This document shows positions 11,588 through 25,794 of a stretch of 64,000 bases of DNA, in pieces. The translations under genes were made by a program, and so were the position numbers. The stretch spans positions 27,845,001 through 27,909,000 of the forward strand of contig JAZBQD010000027.1 of assembly GCA_036583965.1 (NCBI GenBank), read 5' to 3'. The notes beneath the pieces were generated by a model. The model was not told the origin of the DNA, searched no databases, and saw nothing but the letters and a program-made list of their open reading frames with translations. The DNA comes from Prunella strophiata. Lineage: Eukaryota > Chordata > Aves > Passeriformes > Prunellidae. Position 1 is the first letter of the stretch. The number at the start of each line of letters is the position of its first letter.

Positions 11588-14500
11588 GTAAATTATTCTT
11601 CTAACTCACTATGACATAGTTTATTATTTAAAAGCCTTGTCAGCTAGAGCTAAATGTACAGATTATTCTTGTTTGCTAGTTCTGCATTTTCTGTAGGTAA
11701 GAGTGAATTACTCTGAATATAAACACCTCTGTTTTTCCCCAGTGTGGCAGAACCATGAGAAAATGTAGTATGTTCAGTGTTTGTAAGGTTGTAATTGTAT
11801 AAAAGACTCTTTTACAGGTTGGCACATTAGTCACTTCTGCAACCACAGGCTGCTGCTGTTTTTCTCAGAAAATGCCTGGTAGAAACAAGACAAAGCATTG
11901 TGGATCCCCGGACAAGAAGTAGTGATGCAGAACTATAAGTTCACTGGAAATGTGGATTCAAAATGTTGAGCATAAATATTGAAAGTAATAGCAAAATAAA
12001 ATGCAAAATCTCTCTCCAAAGTACTAGGGGACATCTCAGCTGAATGCAAAATTTACCTGCTTTTAAATCAGGAATCAGTAATGGTCCCTACACTGCTAAG
12101 GTTCCAGTTCTCTTCCCATTTATGTGTGTTTAGATGCTTGTCTAATCACAGATATCTGGGAGCATTATATCTGTTTAGGATGGAACCAGCCTTCAACCCC
12201 AAAGTCGACAGTGGTGGTGACTCCAGAAACAAATTTAAAAATACAGTTCTTAAGATAGTCCTAAAAGTTATGTATTGCTTTCCCTAGGTTCCCTTTCTCC
12301 ATTTATATCTCTTTAAATAACTTAAATGGAGTCAGCTATTACTGTACTCAAAACCTTCACAGAAAACCTTTTTTTGAGACTAAAAATGGTTTGGGGAAAT
12401 TTCTTCCCAAAGTACACATCAAAAAGTTGTCAGAACCATCTTCACCTTTGAATGAAGATGCTTTCTTGGTTTTAATCCTGTGTCTGACAGAGCAGTGCTA
12501 AAAACTATAATGAGGTTACATTTTGTTCTTTCCATGAACTGATTGCTAGGGCAGATGTGTGATGGACAACCCTAGTGCTGTGTGTGCAGCATCCAAAATA
12601 ACCTTTTGCTTCTCACTGACCACTGCTGATGTGCTTCCCTGGTCTGGGAACAAAGGTGGCAATTCCCTCTAAGTGCCCAGTGCAGTCCTTGGCTTTTTGC
12701 ACAGACTCTGATGGGGCTGGGAGAGGTGAATCTCAAATGAAATGATTGGCATCTTCTCCCCTCAATAAACCACCTCTATTTAAGGTATGCAGGTTTTTCT
12801 AGTAGGTGAGGCAAATGCCTCCATAACTCATCATCAGTGCTCTGATTTATGTGAGACTTGACAGTAACAAATCATTAGGCAGCTCCAGTGCCTCAGCTTG
12901 CAGTTAATGAGGCCGAGGAAGAATTAAGAGCAGGTCAGACCTGGGGCTCGAGTACAAACAGAGATATTCTCAGCAGTCCAAATGAGGCTCTGAGGTAATG
13001 AAGAGATGTGCTGATGGGGCAGCACGCTAAAAACTTGTTGGCAGGGGAGATGAGAGATGATGACCCCTCTGTGGAAGCTGTACTTTGAAATAAACTTGGA
13101 CTTTTTTCCCCCTTTTTGGTTATCTGAGGCAAAATGTGTCCTAAAGTTAGGACAGTCAGACAACTACAAGAGACAGGTTAGTTATGCTGCAGGTCCCTGG
13201 ACCATGATTTCCAGAAGCTGGAGGAAGAAGCAGGAGGGAGGTCTGTGTCTCTGTTCATCCAGTTTCCCAAAGCTGTCATTACTGCCCTCTCCAGCAGTCA
13301 TTGCTGGGTGAAGCTGAAGGCAGCAGTGGTGCTGGTGGTGATTGTCACAGTCAGGGCTGCCACCATGGGGGTGCCCAAAGGAGGATGGAAGTGAGCCCAG
13401 CTCTTCCACATGTGAGCCCACACTGCTGTCATGTGTGCAGCTGTGGGAGTTCTGTTCAGAGCTGTAATAAAGTGCAGTGCTCTGATTTATATTTTAGTTT
13501 GAATTAAAAGCAGGAGAATAGAAAGGTAAATGTGACTTTGGAGGGACTTCATTACTGTGCCACATTAATGTTAGCATTTAGGGTAACACAAAATATAAGA
13601 TACTTGCACAATTTAACAGCTGTATAAACAATAATTGATATTTCCTGCCTCTTTCTAGAGAAATTGCTTTTACTACTACATTAATTTCAAAACTTTTAAA
13701 CTATTCTGTGTGTTAGAAGACTGAACTGACCCAGTATGACCTCTATATGAGCTGCTGCTTTCCTCTAATAAGCCACAAACACAGAATGCAAAAGGCTAAT
13801 GAGTGTTATGTTTTTTAATTATGTTGGCAGATTTACAGAGGGCTTTCTCTACAAAATGATAATTAGGGCTTTTACTCCCTCTGTTTAGTAATGTACCAGG
13901 TTATGTGTCTCAGCTGTGGAACAATCTTATTTACTGCTCATCAGGAGCTATAATTTTTGTCAACTGGTGGCGACACTTCTGCAGATTTCATTCTGTGGCT
14001 CACATGGGGTTTAAAATGACATTTTCTCTCTTTGGGCCTTTCTGAGAAGAACACAACACAGTTGGAAAAAATGTTCTTACTCAGAAGATGACTGCTCTTC
14101 CTTCCACTCTGTATTTTTTAGTACAAATATTGCTGTGTCCTCTATCTACTCCATCCTGCCTGCAGCCACCTGAGGTTGATGGGATGAAGTTCTGCAGTCC
14201 CCAAGAGAGGGAAGCCTCCCTGGAGCTCCAGCTGGTCCTGTGCTGGGAATTGCTTGTTAGGTGGCCTGCCTGGCTGTTCCTCTTTGCTGGCTGCTCTGAG
14301 GAGCTGCTGTTCAGTGACTTGGGCTCCCAGAAGGCAGGTTGAAGCTCAGAGAATCACACATGTCCTGCTGTAGGAGGAAGACTTCCTGAGGGAAATCTTA
14401 ACCTCTCTGCTTCTGAGGAAGTTTGCAGCCTGAGGCAATGAGCTGTTGAATAACACTTTAATGGCTTCTCAACATGGACAGGTTGGCTCTCTTTGAAAGT

Positions 14501-17138
14501 ATAATGTAGCAGTTCCATTCTAATTCTCTCGAAATTCTCAGTGGTACATATTTACCTGGTATGCTTTCAAATACATGGGAACGTGGAGAATAAATTACTG
14601 TGTTAAGGCACGTCTCTTGGTTCCTTCTGTTCTCTTCTTTCTGTCAAATGCCAGAAGAATCTATCTGCCTGGCTTTTGATCCCTCTTGAATTCATAGGAG
14701 AGAGCAGTTGATTTTATTTAGTCTTTGAGTTACCATTTTGCCTTAAAAAATGGGAGTGAGAAGCCTTGCATGGTTTCAGCAAAACAGGAAGGAACCTGTA
14801 TATTTTAAAACTTCAATTTTTGGGGAGCTCTGTTAAATGCAGTGTGCCACAATTGGCATGTTATAAAAAACAGAGGAACAGGTGAGTTTCTGCAAAACTG
14901 ATGGATATCCTGGGGTTGTTTTCCATCCTGAAGTAGTGGAGGGTTAGATCAGGCTCAGAGATGAATTTTTTTTTTTAAGGAGGTGGATATCTGATGCATA
15001 TGGGTTAGTAACATTAAAATGATGTTAAATGGAATTCTCAATGATAGAAGAAGAGTTTAACATAACTGGAATTATCAGATCATGGTAAAGCAACAAAAAT
15101 TATTTCAATATGCTTGGAAACTAAGAGCAAGAGTTGTATTGTCAGTAAGAATGCAGAGCAGCACTGGGAATTACGACCTATGAATGGAGTGGTTTCTTGT
15201 GCCCCCTCTTAGATGTTAACAATATAACATAATTTATCCATTAACAATATAAAATAAGATGTAGTGCAGTGGATTGAATGGGTTGCACCTATGTATGTCA
15301 GGTAGTAAGAGTAAAGGGACAAGGACAAAGTCTTGATCTCTGAATAATAGAGGGCAGGGACTGGTGCTGGGTAATTACCTCATTGTCAGTAATTTATGAG
15401 TGAGCTAAGCTGCAATTGTTAGATGCATCTGTATCTTGACATGAAAAATCTACCACATTGCTCTGGGAATTGCTACCTTGTTTATTTATATATTTTTTGT
15501 CTATTTGGTTTGAGAATCTTTGCTTTTTCCCCCCAAGGTGAATTTGCCATTAGATCTCAGAAGCACATTCTTTAATGCAGTCGAATTTTTTCCTCTCATG
15601 CAAATGTGTGTGAACCATGAGCAAGCCCCCTTTTCATCTTCTCTAGGTGAATCAGGCACCCTGCAGGGAGAGCAGCTTGAGTGAGCTCAAGGGCATGTAG
15701 GAATTGGTGCTGGAAACTCCCCAGAAGTGGTGCTGAGTGTGGGGGGCTGTGCCTGTGCTCTCTTGCAAAGGTTAGTGTGAGGTTAAATCAGACCTGCCTC
15801 CACCTCCACTGGGTATTCCAGTGCCAAGGAGCAACAGCTGGGCATGTTCTGCCTCTCACCCTCTCACCTGCTACTTCTGCTGTGGTGCTCTTTCCCTCTT
15901 TAAGCCTTGTTTATCTTCTATTAGCCATCAGTAAGAGATAGCAAAAATACAAATACTGGATTATTTTGGTATCCATGCAGTGTGGTCTCAGGGGAGCACC
16001 TTATTCCTCTGTTGTTACAGCTTTACTGTATTTGTTTTGGGCTTTACCCAGGGATGCTGCTGCCACCTGCCTTGGAGAAGGGGCTGAAATTCCCTGCTGG
16101 GGCTGGGGGCCCAAAGGTTTGGCAGCCAGAGTTATGCAAGAATGCAGCAGGGGGAGAGAGGAGTGGCAAGTGGAAGGGAAGAACATTGTGTGGGGAGGTG
16201 CTCTTTTATTTTTAAACTCGCATAGCTCTGCACATGTGACAGATGGTTGTCACCAGCAGTGAGTTTTGGGAAGGGAATGCTAAAATATTCTGAAGTTTCA
16301 TGGAAGGGTTGATAATTACCCAGTGCCTGTCAACTTTGAAATAGTTGTCAATACCCAAGTGTGTGATAAAGTTCGTATTAGAATAAAGGAAGAAAAGCAG
16401 GAAACATTCTCTGTCTTCTGGCAGAAATATTAATGAAATATGAGTGATTGTCTGACAAATGTGCACTGCTATCTTGTTTGGCAGCTGCAGTTATTACAGT
16501 TACAAAGGGATCAGCTCTGAATAGGAGGAATTGCTTTTTATTGTTCCCTTGACTAACTTGGGAAGCTTCTTCATCAAGTAATTGATGATACTATCACCAG
16601 TGCAGCTGGGACAAGGTCTTGGTAAGCAAAAGCCAACAGAGTACAGAAGCCAAAAGTACAGAGCAGCAAAAGAGAACCTTACTGTAACTAGGCAGCATTT
16701 TCTACTTAAAAGAAAGAAATACAGCTTATTCTGAGAGTGTACTTTAGCTCAGTTAAGACTGCTGCTATCTGTGTAAATGGTTTCTCCTTTCATGCCATGC
16801 ACCCAGTCATGTGTACTGTAAGGAAAAAGACTTCAAGACAGGATGAAGAGAGAAACCTTCAGTTTTCCTGTGGCAGCACTGGTTGCAATTCCTGCATGTG
16901 GTTCTGGCAGTGCTACCAGATGGACCATTTTGTGAGGTGGTTGTGGTTCCTGTGTCTCCTTTCCATTCTGGCTGTTGTATTGGTGGTGGCACCACCACAC
17001 TTGTCCATGTGCATGGGAAAGGCTTTGTGAGCACTGGTCACATCACCCTGCCAGCCCACATGGCTTTTGGGTGCTAGTTAATGATCTTCATGATCTTCTC
17101 TTTGCACTGACAAATATCTTTTAATCAATCTGTTCCAG
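11588..17138 (+). other. TEDC1: TEDC1 intron, 5.6 kb
   Basis: This intron lies between two confident phase-0 exons. No repeat family or RNA gene was recognised. A stretch near 14166-14336 is open after a good acceptor (CTGCCTGCAG), but it does not end in phase 0 and does not match the protein family. Another acceptor near 15645 leads into 17 codons and a stop. Confidence 0.85.
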
Positions 17139-17237
17139 ATCCATTTATTCACAAGTGGCTCCCACATGGACCAGAACCTCAGACATTTCTCTGTCACAGA
17201 AACAGATCTCATTAGACAACCAGAGAACTACAAGCAG
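17139..17237 (+). CDS. TEDC1: TEDC1 internal exon: HFSVTE segment
   Basis: This 99-base exon (33 codons, phase 0 at both ends) has acceptor ATCTGTTCCAG and donor CAG|GTAATG. The peptide starts IHLFTSGSHMDQNLRHFSVTE and ends RQPENYKQ when its middle is skipped. It matches the human TEDC1 order as I recall it: an IHTYTRG-like start, a DQSL-x-HLSVTE motif, then a short loop leading into a leucine-rich helix. Joining to the next exon at 37322 gives an uninterrupted helix (YKQ followed by LLQLLE). The following intron is about 20 kb. No internal stop, frameshift or unusual codon use is visible. Confidence 0.94.
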
Positions 17238-18421
17238 GTAATGCTTCTCCAGTAATTCTTGGATGCTCAATATGCTTTACACAAATATTCTGAAGTCTGC
17301 ATTTCATATAACATTTTTTTAACTTAGTTTCCAGCAGAAATAAGGGCTTATATATTGAATTTTCAGTTTCTTCACTTACTTGTATTCACCAAATTTGGTT
17401 TGATAGAACATAAGCCCAAAGGTATCAGGGTAAGTTTTATAAAACCTGATAGACCTGATAGATAGTGGGAAGAGACCTGACTGAAAGTGCCACTTTCAGT
17501 GAAAAAGGCTTGTAGAATAAAAGACTCCAGATAAGTTGGCTGATTTACTGTTGTGTTCTGCCAGTAACCACATCTGGGCCAGTCAGGCACAGTGTCTGCC
17601 TGTGGCCCTGCCTGAGCAAGACAGAACCTCTTAGGAAAACATTATTTTTCCCAGTGTACTGTTTTACCCTGAAGGATAGATTCCTACTGCTCTCAATTAC
17701 TCAATTATCATAGATGTTTCAGTTCATTATCTGAAGTAGTTTAATTCACTTCTTTTAATGCAGTATAATACATTTGTTTTAAAAGAATCACTTTCTAAAA
17801 GTTCATTCAGTGTGAAACTGAAACAAGATGGAAATTTCAAGCTCATCCCTAACAAAATCAATATTTGGCAAATTTCTGCAGTCTGTCCAGACCTGTTTGC
17901 TCAAAGAAGATATTCTTTCTGCTGTTTGCTTAAGAATGAAAGTGGGCATTGTAAATATTCCACACAAAGAAAATTCAGGAAAGTAGATTTGAAGGTGGGA
18001 GGATAGTTTTATGTTCAAAGCCCCTAAAGTAAAGTGCACATTAATCTTTCATTGCTGAGTATTTCTTGGGTGAACAGTTCATATCCAACCTCTTGGTAAG
18101 ATTCATCTGTTTAGAACATTTTCCTGGAAAACTACTGTTTTTCTGGAGCAAATGGCCTTAAGTCAGCTTGGGATTTCTTTTTCACTTGTGCTTTTTCACA
18201 GTGCCCCTCCTGTGGTTGGCTCAGCAGCTCAGAGCACACAGCAGCACCTTGCTCTGAAGTCTGTAGTCTTCCAGATCTTAGCAAATGCCTGTAAAGATCT
18301 GGCAGGTTGGTATTAGAAACCTCCAGGCTCTGCAGAGGGACTTTACAAAGACCTTTTCCCCAAAGCCTAACCCTGAGTATGTCACTGATCTGTTGCAATA
18401 AAGCTTAATGGTACTCTTGGT

Positions 18422-18476
18422 GGTTGGTAATGAATTATTCCAGGTAATGAATAATTGGTAATGAATCATTCCAGGA
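18422..18476. repeat. short imperfect GGTAATGAAT repeats
   Basis: The motif GGTAATGAATnATT occurs three times in close succession, twice followed by CCAGG. This is a small local duplication and nothing further can be said about it. Confidence 0.7.
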
Positions 18477-21400
18477 GTTTTTCCTTGCATTCTGCTCCCT
18501 TTCCTGGATGCCTGCTCCAGGTGTTCTGTTCAGGGGAGGCTCAGGATAAAATGGAAGGAGTTTTTCTGTGTTGTAAACATTGTGGTTAGGTAGAGTGCTA
18601 AAGTCAAGTAGGTTTAGTGAGCAGCTGTGTTGTTTAGTTCAAATCAACCAAGTCTTCATTCTGCCTTTCCCAGGCTTAAACAAGAAATATGTGAAACAAA
18701 ACCAGGGTGATGACTGAGAGGCAGGGTGACAGAAGATGTTTTCTTTAAATAAACTACAAGTGGCCACAGTCTGTCTCCAGTTTCTGGGCTCTGACAGGTG
18801 CAAACCCAAACAGGCTTCAGCTCCAGTGCCTGTGTGTTAGAAATTCCTTTCTTATGTTGCTTACTGCTTAGACTGATCCAAAATTGGAATTATTTGTCAG
18901 CATAATCAGCTGTGAAATTCTTAACCTCTTAAAGCTCTCAAACCCATTCAAGAAAGGTGTTCTAAGCTGCTCTCTAGAGCCTGATTCTAAAATAAACAGG
19001 AGAAATTGCAGGAAGTCATCACAACACTTGAGTATAGATGCTTTTGAGCACCTCATAATTATTATGGTCACCATTTGAACATTCTTTGTAGATTTTGTTT
19101 CCCAAAAGCAGCTTCTGGAAGTCATATGCTCAGTATGTATGAGGAGCCTGGTACAGCAAGGTGGTATGGGCTTGAAAAGGCATTGTTGTTTTGAGTGTCA
19201 CTTTTCCAGATGGATCTAATACTCCATATGCAAAGTGATGCTGCTTTGGAAAACGTAATAAAAAGCCTCTAATTTTCAAATATCTTGCTAAGATTAAGTA
19301 AATTATGAGTGTTTGAATGGCTTGGTTTTCAAATATTGGTGCAGATGGCAGCACTCTGCCAAATGTTTTTTCCAAAAACTGTGAATTTTTTTTTTTTCCC
19401 CCAAGTAAATGAGACATTTCTCTTAATGTTACCTCCAGTAAGAACCTGCTGCATGGATGAATAAAAAGAGCAAGCATGTCAGTATGCTTTACTGTAATGC
19501 ACCCCTCTTGGTGGAGGGTGTTATGAATTCCTTCTCATCCTGGGCATCCTTCAAAGCCTAGTAGTGCAAAGTTGATTGCAGCATCAGAAATTCACTGTCA
19601 CAGAAGGGACTTGGGCTCTTCTTTTTTAAGCCTCGAGTTCACTTAATCAAAAATACCCTGTGAGAGAAGTTGCTCTGTTTGCATCAAAACAAGAGATGTT
19701 TAGTCTGACAGGAAAAGTGTGATAGGATACAGATAGCTGTGAAGTCAAGCTTCACTTTATGAAATGTAAAAGTCACGCTGCTCCTTTCCTATAGAAGATG
19801 CATATTAGCTTATTTAAAATGTTCTTTCCTTGGATTTTTGACTGTAAAACACTTTTAGTGCTTTTATGTACAGGGATTTTACTGGACATTATTATTCCTC
19901 TATCATCATAAATGTCTTTGTCAGATTCATAGGGCTGGAAGTTTTCCAAACCTAATGGTTTTAATTATGTTTTTCTCTAGTGAGGCATGATCAAAACTCC
20001 AGCTTCTCCTGTGGTTTGCCTGTGGTTATAGGTATGTGTGTGGCTGTGAGCTGCAGGTCACTGCTGTGTTTGGTTCCTGTGCTGCCTGGGGCTGTCAGAG
20101 GAGGGGAGGTGGTGTTATTTCAGCTGCAGCTCACTTTCCAGTGGAAGCACAGAAGTGCCTCAGTCAGTGGGGATGGTTCTGGAGCTGTTTGCCTGAGCCT
20201 GTGCTGGAGCACACAAACTGGGGAGCTTGGGGGGTGTCATTGCATCTCCTCCTGAAAATCTCTTGCACTTATCACTTAGTGTCCTAAATATAGTCCAGAG
20301 CACCCTGAGTCTTTTATGCTCTGATGCATTTTCCAAGCTGATGGGTACTGCTTGTGTTTAAATGGTTCCCCCAGCAGCTGGGGTGAGGCAGGAGGCTGCT
20401 GCAGTTTGCCAGCCTGAGGTATCTCCAGGGCAGGAATGGAGTTCTGGTCTCTGGCACTGCAGCTGACATAGCTGGGAAGCACACCTGGCAGAGCATGCAG
20501 GTGATGTGGCCACATCTGCCCCAGGCTTTCCAGGGCAGTAATCCTTTCCAAGGATGTGGCCTCATTCCTCTTTCTTGTTTATCAAGTCCACTTGTCTTAA
20601 TTCTGCACAGCAGTGTTGCCAGTTCTGAAGTTTACCTTGGGCTCAAAAAAGTGTATATTGCACTTGAGTCATTAAATTAACTTTCTCACCAAATTGTTAC
20701 TGTATAGAGATCAATGAACTTTAAATCAAAGCACCTTAGTCCTTCAGTTTCCTCTGTCTCTTCATGTACTGCTTTGTAGGTGGAATTCAATCTTAATGGA
20801 GATTAAAAGTTGAATCACAGGTCATTGGTGCAATGTTGGCAGTGCTGGAGTGATCACTGAAATTGTAATGAGTAAAGATGACACCTTTAAATGCCAGTAA
20901 ATCAATTTACTGAGTGTGACAGCAAATAAATAATGCAGATGTCTGCCAGATGGACATGCAGTGAAATTTATAGAACTTGGATGTGAATAGCTAATAATTT
21001 TGTTTCAGAATTTTATGAAGAATGTTTATGTTTGTTGATCATTAACATGTTTTAAAGGTGATTTATTTGGCATAAGAAGCTAAGGTTCTTGGTAGCAAGT
21101 AAATGGGAGCAAACAAATAGTCTGTCTGACTTTGCATACATAATGTATGGTCAATTCCATGCCCATGAAAGATTCAAGTGAGCTTTAGCTCTCCAAGCAG
21201 CAGGGATTGGGTAGGATGTGCAGGCACAGCACTGATCTGCTTTCTGGACTGCTGATTTATCAGGAAAGGACACCAGTGTGAAGCATCTGTATTGCTTCCT
21301 TCAGTCAGGTGGGATCCATAATTTCTTATGGGGTCATTTGAGGGATAACTGATCAAGATGTAAGGTAGGTTGTCAGTGAAGCCTGAATCTTGTGGCAGTT

Positions 21401-24400
21401 TCCATTTAAAACATCTGTCCCAGATGGCTGTTACAGATGGGTGACACAACAGGTTTATTCTCTGTGAGTAATAGCCTGTGGTTTGAATTCATGCAGAGCA
21501 CTAAAGAGCTGCTGTTCTTTCCAGAACAAATACACTGGAAGCATGAGGAGCTGACAGTCTTGGAATCCTCAGAAATGTTGAATGTGCATTTAACAGTTAC
21601 TTTTTCATGAAAGTTGAGTCTTCAGTTGGTATCATGGGCTCTGCACTTGCATGAAGTGCCCCTTATCTGCTGAAGTTCTTCTCTGCCAAGACAAACCAGT
21701 GACTTCAGTGCATCCAGGGGACAGCACCATCTCCTGGAATGTGTGTGGGGGCAGAGCTGCCAAAGTCTGGCTGCTGAATAATCCCTGTGCTATTGCATTA
21801 TTTCCAGAAATGGATCCCAGGTTGTTCACCCCCTTGGATGGAAACCGAATAACTGTGGCAGGACAGTTCCAGCTGCTGTGTCCCAGGCTATATTTGGTGT
21901 CCTTGTGTTGGCTGCTTGGGACTTCCTGGAATGCTCCTGGTGGTGACAGGCACTGCAGGCAGGTGCCAAATGAAAATAAACAGTTAAACCCCTCTGATAA
22001 GCTTGACACTGTGTCACGTTATTGATTTGACACAGACCTGTGCTAGTATTTCTGTAATCAACCCTGTTGTGGTCTTGTATGGTGAGGTGAAGGATATGTA
22101 ACCTTATTTGAATTTCAAAAAGCCTGGTAGGGAGCCATCTGATATTTTATAATGTCCTTCCATCTGTTGTACAAGAAGCAGTTCAAGCAACACATTTCTC
22201 AGAGTGTAGGTACCAATGGGAAAAAAATGACATTCATCCCATAGACCTCTAGTGATGCTGCTGGGCAGAAGATTTAAGTCAGGAAATAAAGGCTTGTACT
22301 GCATGTAAATTCCAGAAAAAAAGGTTTGGTGTTTAGTGAAAAAATGCCCTTGAGCTTCAAGGACAAGCTTCCTTCATTGGTATAAATTGTCACAGATTCA
22401 TGATCTTCTGTGGTGCTCTGGCAACTAATTCTGTTTAGTCTGGCCCTCAGCTGTTTATGTGTTTATTGTTTCATTCCCTTGGTACAAGCCATAGTTCTGT
22501 CATTTCTGTCCTTGAATGGGATCAGTGTTTTTTGTTGTAGCTCCTGGTCTAATTAAGGGCAGCTTTGCCTATTTGTAAAGTAAAATCGTGTTTTACTTTC
22601 CTGGAAAAAAAAAAAAGAATACTTGAAATTTCTCAAATGGCTCCTGCATAAAAAAATCATATAGCCTAAGAGTAGCTGCACTGGGGCTTGTGAGTGTTTG
22701 TGAAAATGGGGATTTTCCTGTTTTGGTTTTCTTTTTGTGCCTGTTCTGTCCAAAATCTCTTCTTGGCCAGTCCTGATGTCTCAGAAATCTTCATGGAGTT
22801 TCATTTTACTAGGAGCTGTGCCAGGGTCTGTGTGAGCTTTTCTCAGAAAGAACCAGTTTTTGAGGTGGGCAGAGACTGTGTTGCTGCAAATGAGATTGTA
22901 TAGGTGGAGAACAGTTTTCCCCAAAGGAGCACAAAGATCTGTGGCAGTTCTTGGAGCAGTAGCTCAGAAGAGACAGCCAAGCCCTGGAGAATTTAAACAC
23001 AGTGAGATTTTAGACTTACTCTACACACTGCTGGAATTAACTCAGTTTGAATCAGTAGTGACTTCTGACCATTTACCAGATCTGCTTCCAGGGCTTCTGA
23101 TGGACCCGAACCCTTGGATTTTGGCATTGTTAAATTTTCAGAACAACTAAACTGCTAGGTTCTGTAGCAAGAATATTTTTAATTTTTTTTCTTTTACAGC
23201 TTTTTAAAGCCATGGGTTTTGCTAGTCCAATGCATCAAAATTTTTACCTGTTTCTAAGCAAGTTTGTTTTTCCTTGATGATTAGTGATGGCTGCATGTTA
23301 AATAAGTTCTTCAGTGATTAAATGAAATTAAGTTTTAGAGCTGCTGACCTTTAATAAATTTCAAGGTTCACCAAAAAATTGTATGTTAGGCCCATGGACA
23401 CACATGTTTTGAAAAGGTCAATTATGACAAGTTCTTTGAATTTGCATAATTATGCTCACCACGACACTTGGAATAAAAATAGCAAATACTTTGTCCTTTT
23501 CAAGTATTTTCCACTCTTCCTGTCTTTAACTTGCTTTTACTTAGCCATTCCAACATTATTCATTGAAGAACACAGGGAATGTGGGCTGTGTGGGGAGCTG
23601 GAGCAGGGCTTTGGGAAGGAGAGGATGGAGAGTGAAGAACCTTTCTGCTCTGACCCTTGTCCAGTGAAGTCAGGAGCTGGGAGAGGCACACAGACAGGAA
23701 GCCTGAATGAGGCATTTTGGAGGCAGGGTAGCTCTGGTGTGAAAGAATTCAGATGAAAGGGGTGAAAAGAAGCTGAATGAGGCATAAGGGACTGAATATA
23801 AACAGGAGGACCAAGACTGGAGAGGAAAATTAAGACAGGGAGCTGTGAATGGGGAAGATCTGTCTAAAGACTTGGATCAATGTCTTGCTCCTTGTGGGAG
23901 TCTGAGAAGTCACCCTGGTGGCAGGAAATGTCATCCCCCCCCCAGTGATGGTCTGAGTGTTCAACCTCCTGATGCTGCTGGAGTTTTCTGAAGGGTCTCT
24001 CTAAAAACATCAAAGTTATCAGTAATCTGAAGGGGAGGACAGTTTTGGAGTGTAAGGTATGTTTATTAGGAACATGGTGTATTCAGAGGGCAGGGTGCCT
24101 TCTTTGTGGATCCCAGCTGTGCTGAAGAAAGGGGTTGATGAAGGTGAAGAAGGGTGGGAGAACCTCTGGGAGAGGAAGGAAGCCTTAGCAGCTGAGGCAG
24201 TTTTTCTTTGAGGTGTTACCCTCAGTAAGTTACTTAATCTAAACTTTCCAGGAGGGCTGTGCACAGGGTTGCAAGTTGTTGAGCTGTTCTGGGTAGATGT
24301 ACCTATAAAGTAGCTTTATGGTAGCATCTAAATTTCCTGAAAATCATGTCTTGGAAGTCTCAGTTAAGGCATCCAAAAGCAATGGAAGCATTTTACTTAC

Positions 24401-25201
24401 ATCTCCTTGTTTTCATTTGCCATTTGTGGCCCAGCAGCAATGCTATTATCTTGTCTCACATGGGTCATTAGGGAAGATAACTTGTTTATCTTCAAGATAA
24501 AAATTCTGCCTTTGGAATGGGATTTGAATGATGTGTGACAAATAAGGCTATGGTTCCTCTCTGAGGAGCAAACAGAATAATATGCCATTTGAAAGGAAAA
24601 GAAATGGCATGTGGAGGGAGCACCAGCCAATCTGTGCCCTTGGTGAGACAGATTATGAAGGGAAACATTTTGGTTGCATAATGCTAGACCTTTTACACAT
24701 GGGAGGGTCAAATTAGTCTTGTTCAGGCAGCTTGAATTCTGACACTTTTTGACTTTGAATGCTACAGTTTCCAACTTTAGCAGTTATCCTGCTGGGCTGT
24801 GCATTAGAGGTGTAAAACACACTTCCTGCCATGTGCTCTGAACAGCACTGCAAGTGAAAGGCAATGCTTTCCCCCCCTGTTAAATGACTTAATGTTTTGT
24901 GTTGCTCTTCCAACAGTTCCTTTAGACATTTACATGCATGGTAGTCAGGCTGGTGAGAAATAACATGGGAGCTGGCATTAATATTGCAGAGGAGAGCAGA
25001 TCTGATGATGTATTGCATTATATATGGGGCTCCAGCACCTAAATGCAGGAGGCCTGGAGGCTCACACAAGAAAGCTTGAGGGAGCTGAATGGTCCAGAGT
25101 GCTGGAATTGTGATGGTGGTTGTAAGGATGGGTTTATTATGAAGGTCACCTGCAGGCTAAAATGAAATATACCCTTGATGCTGCTCTGTGATGAGCAGGG
25201 T

Positions 25202-25794
25202 TGTTGGAACCCAGGACATCCCTCTGGCTGCCCTGGATGGCTCCAGCCCCTGGCAGGGGGCTCAGAGACCTTGGCACAGAGCCCAAGACCCCTGTGCCTT
25301 TGATCTTGAGCCATGGAAAAAATGACCAACCTTGTATGAAGAGTTACAAGCCACACAAATTAAGTAGAATAATAATTAGTTTCTCACAGGGTGAAAAAGT
25401 AGAATTTTGGGGTTTTTTAGAATGAGGGTTCAGGGGTCAAGATGGAGGAATTTGGGCATGTTCTGTCCTTCTTTCTCCTTCTTCACAGCCTCCATCTTCT
25501 GGGTGATGGTGGCACTTTTGGATTGGTTTAGAGTAGAGTTGGACTGTGTAACACATGGGTGATAGGTATTGGAAAATAACTGTAAATAATGTACAGGTAG
25601 TTTTTAGTATAAAAAGACAACACCACCCCAGAGGTGGGCAGTGTGCTCAGACTGACCTGCTGAACAGACCTGGGCTGGTCAGGGAGAAAATTTGTTAGAT
25701 AAGAAATAATGAACAACCTTGAGAACTGCACAAGAAGACTCCTGACTCCTTCTTTGGTTCTCAGGCTGGGACACAGAGACTCTCAAACAGATCA
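25202..25794 (+). mobile_element. solo LTR of an endogenous retrovirus (copy A)
   Basis: This is a 593-base LTR-like block that starts TGTTGGAACCC and ends CAAACAGATCA (TG...CA). A 4-base target duplication GGGT flanks it at 25198-25201 and 25795-25798. In this orientation it has a TATA-like TATAAAAA at 25608-25615 and an AATAAT signal near 25707, supporting + as the sense strand. The block recurs, reverse-complemented and nearly identical over long stretches, at 62213-62803. No gag, pol or env sequence adjoins it, so it is a solo LTR left by recombination. It resembles songbird ERV LTRs as I remember them; the family name was not checked. Confidence 0.85.

Noticed and set aside
14166..14336. 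Possible exon after CTGCCTGCAG with peptide REASLELQLVLCWELL
   Set aside because: It ends out of phase with the flanking phase-0 exons, has only weak donors in phase, and has no place in the TEDC1 order.
15646..15700. Acceptor followed by 17 codons and a stop
   Set aside because: It would truncate TEDC1 before its conserved C-terminal half. The adjacent exons join without it.
19981..20031. 51-base segment between TTTTCTCTAG and ATAG|GTATGT
   Set aside because: It is open only in a phase that does not match the neighbouring exons; phase 0 starts with TGA.
21632..22025. Antiparallel open frames of about 125 codons on both strands
   Set aside because: Mirror-image frames over the same span reflect a low stop density. 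There are no exon borders and no recognisable domains.
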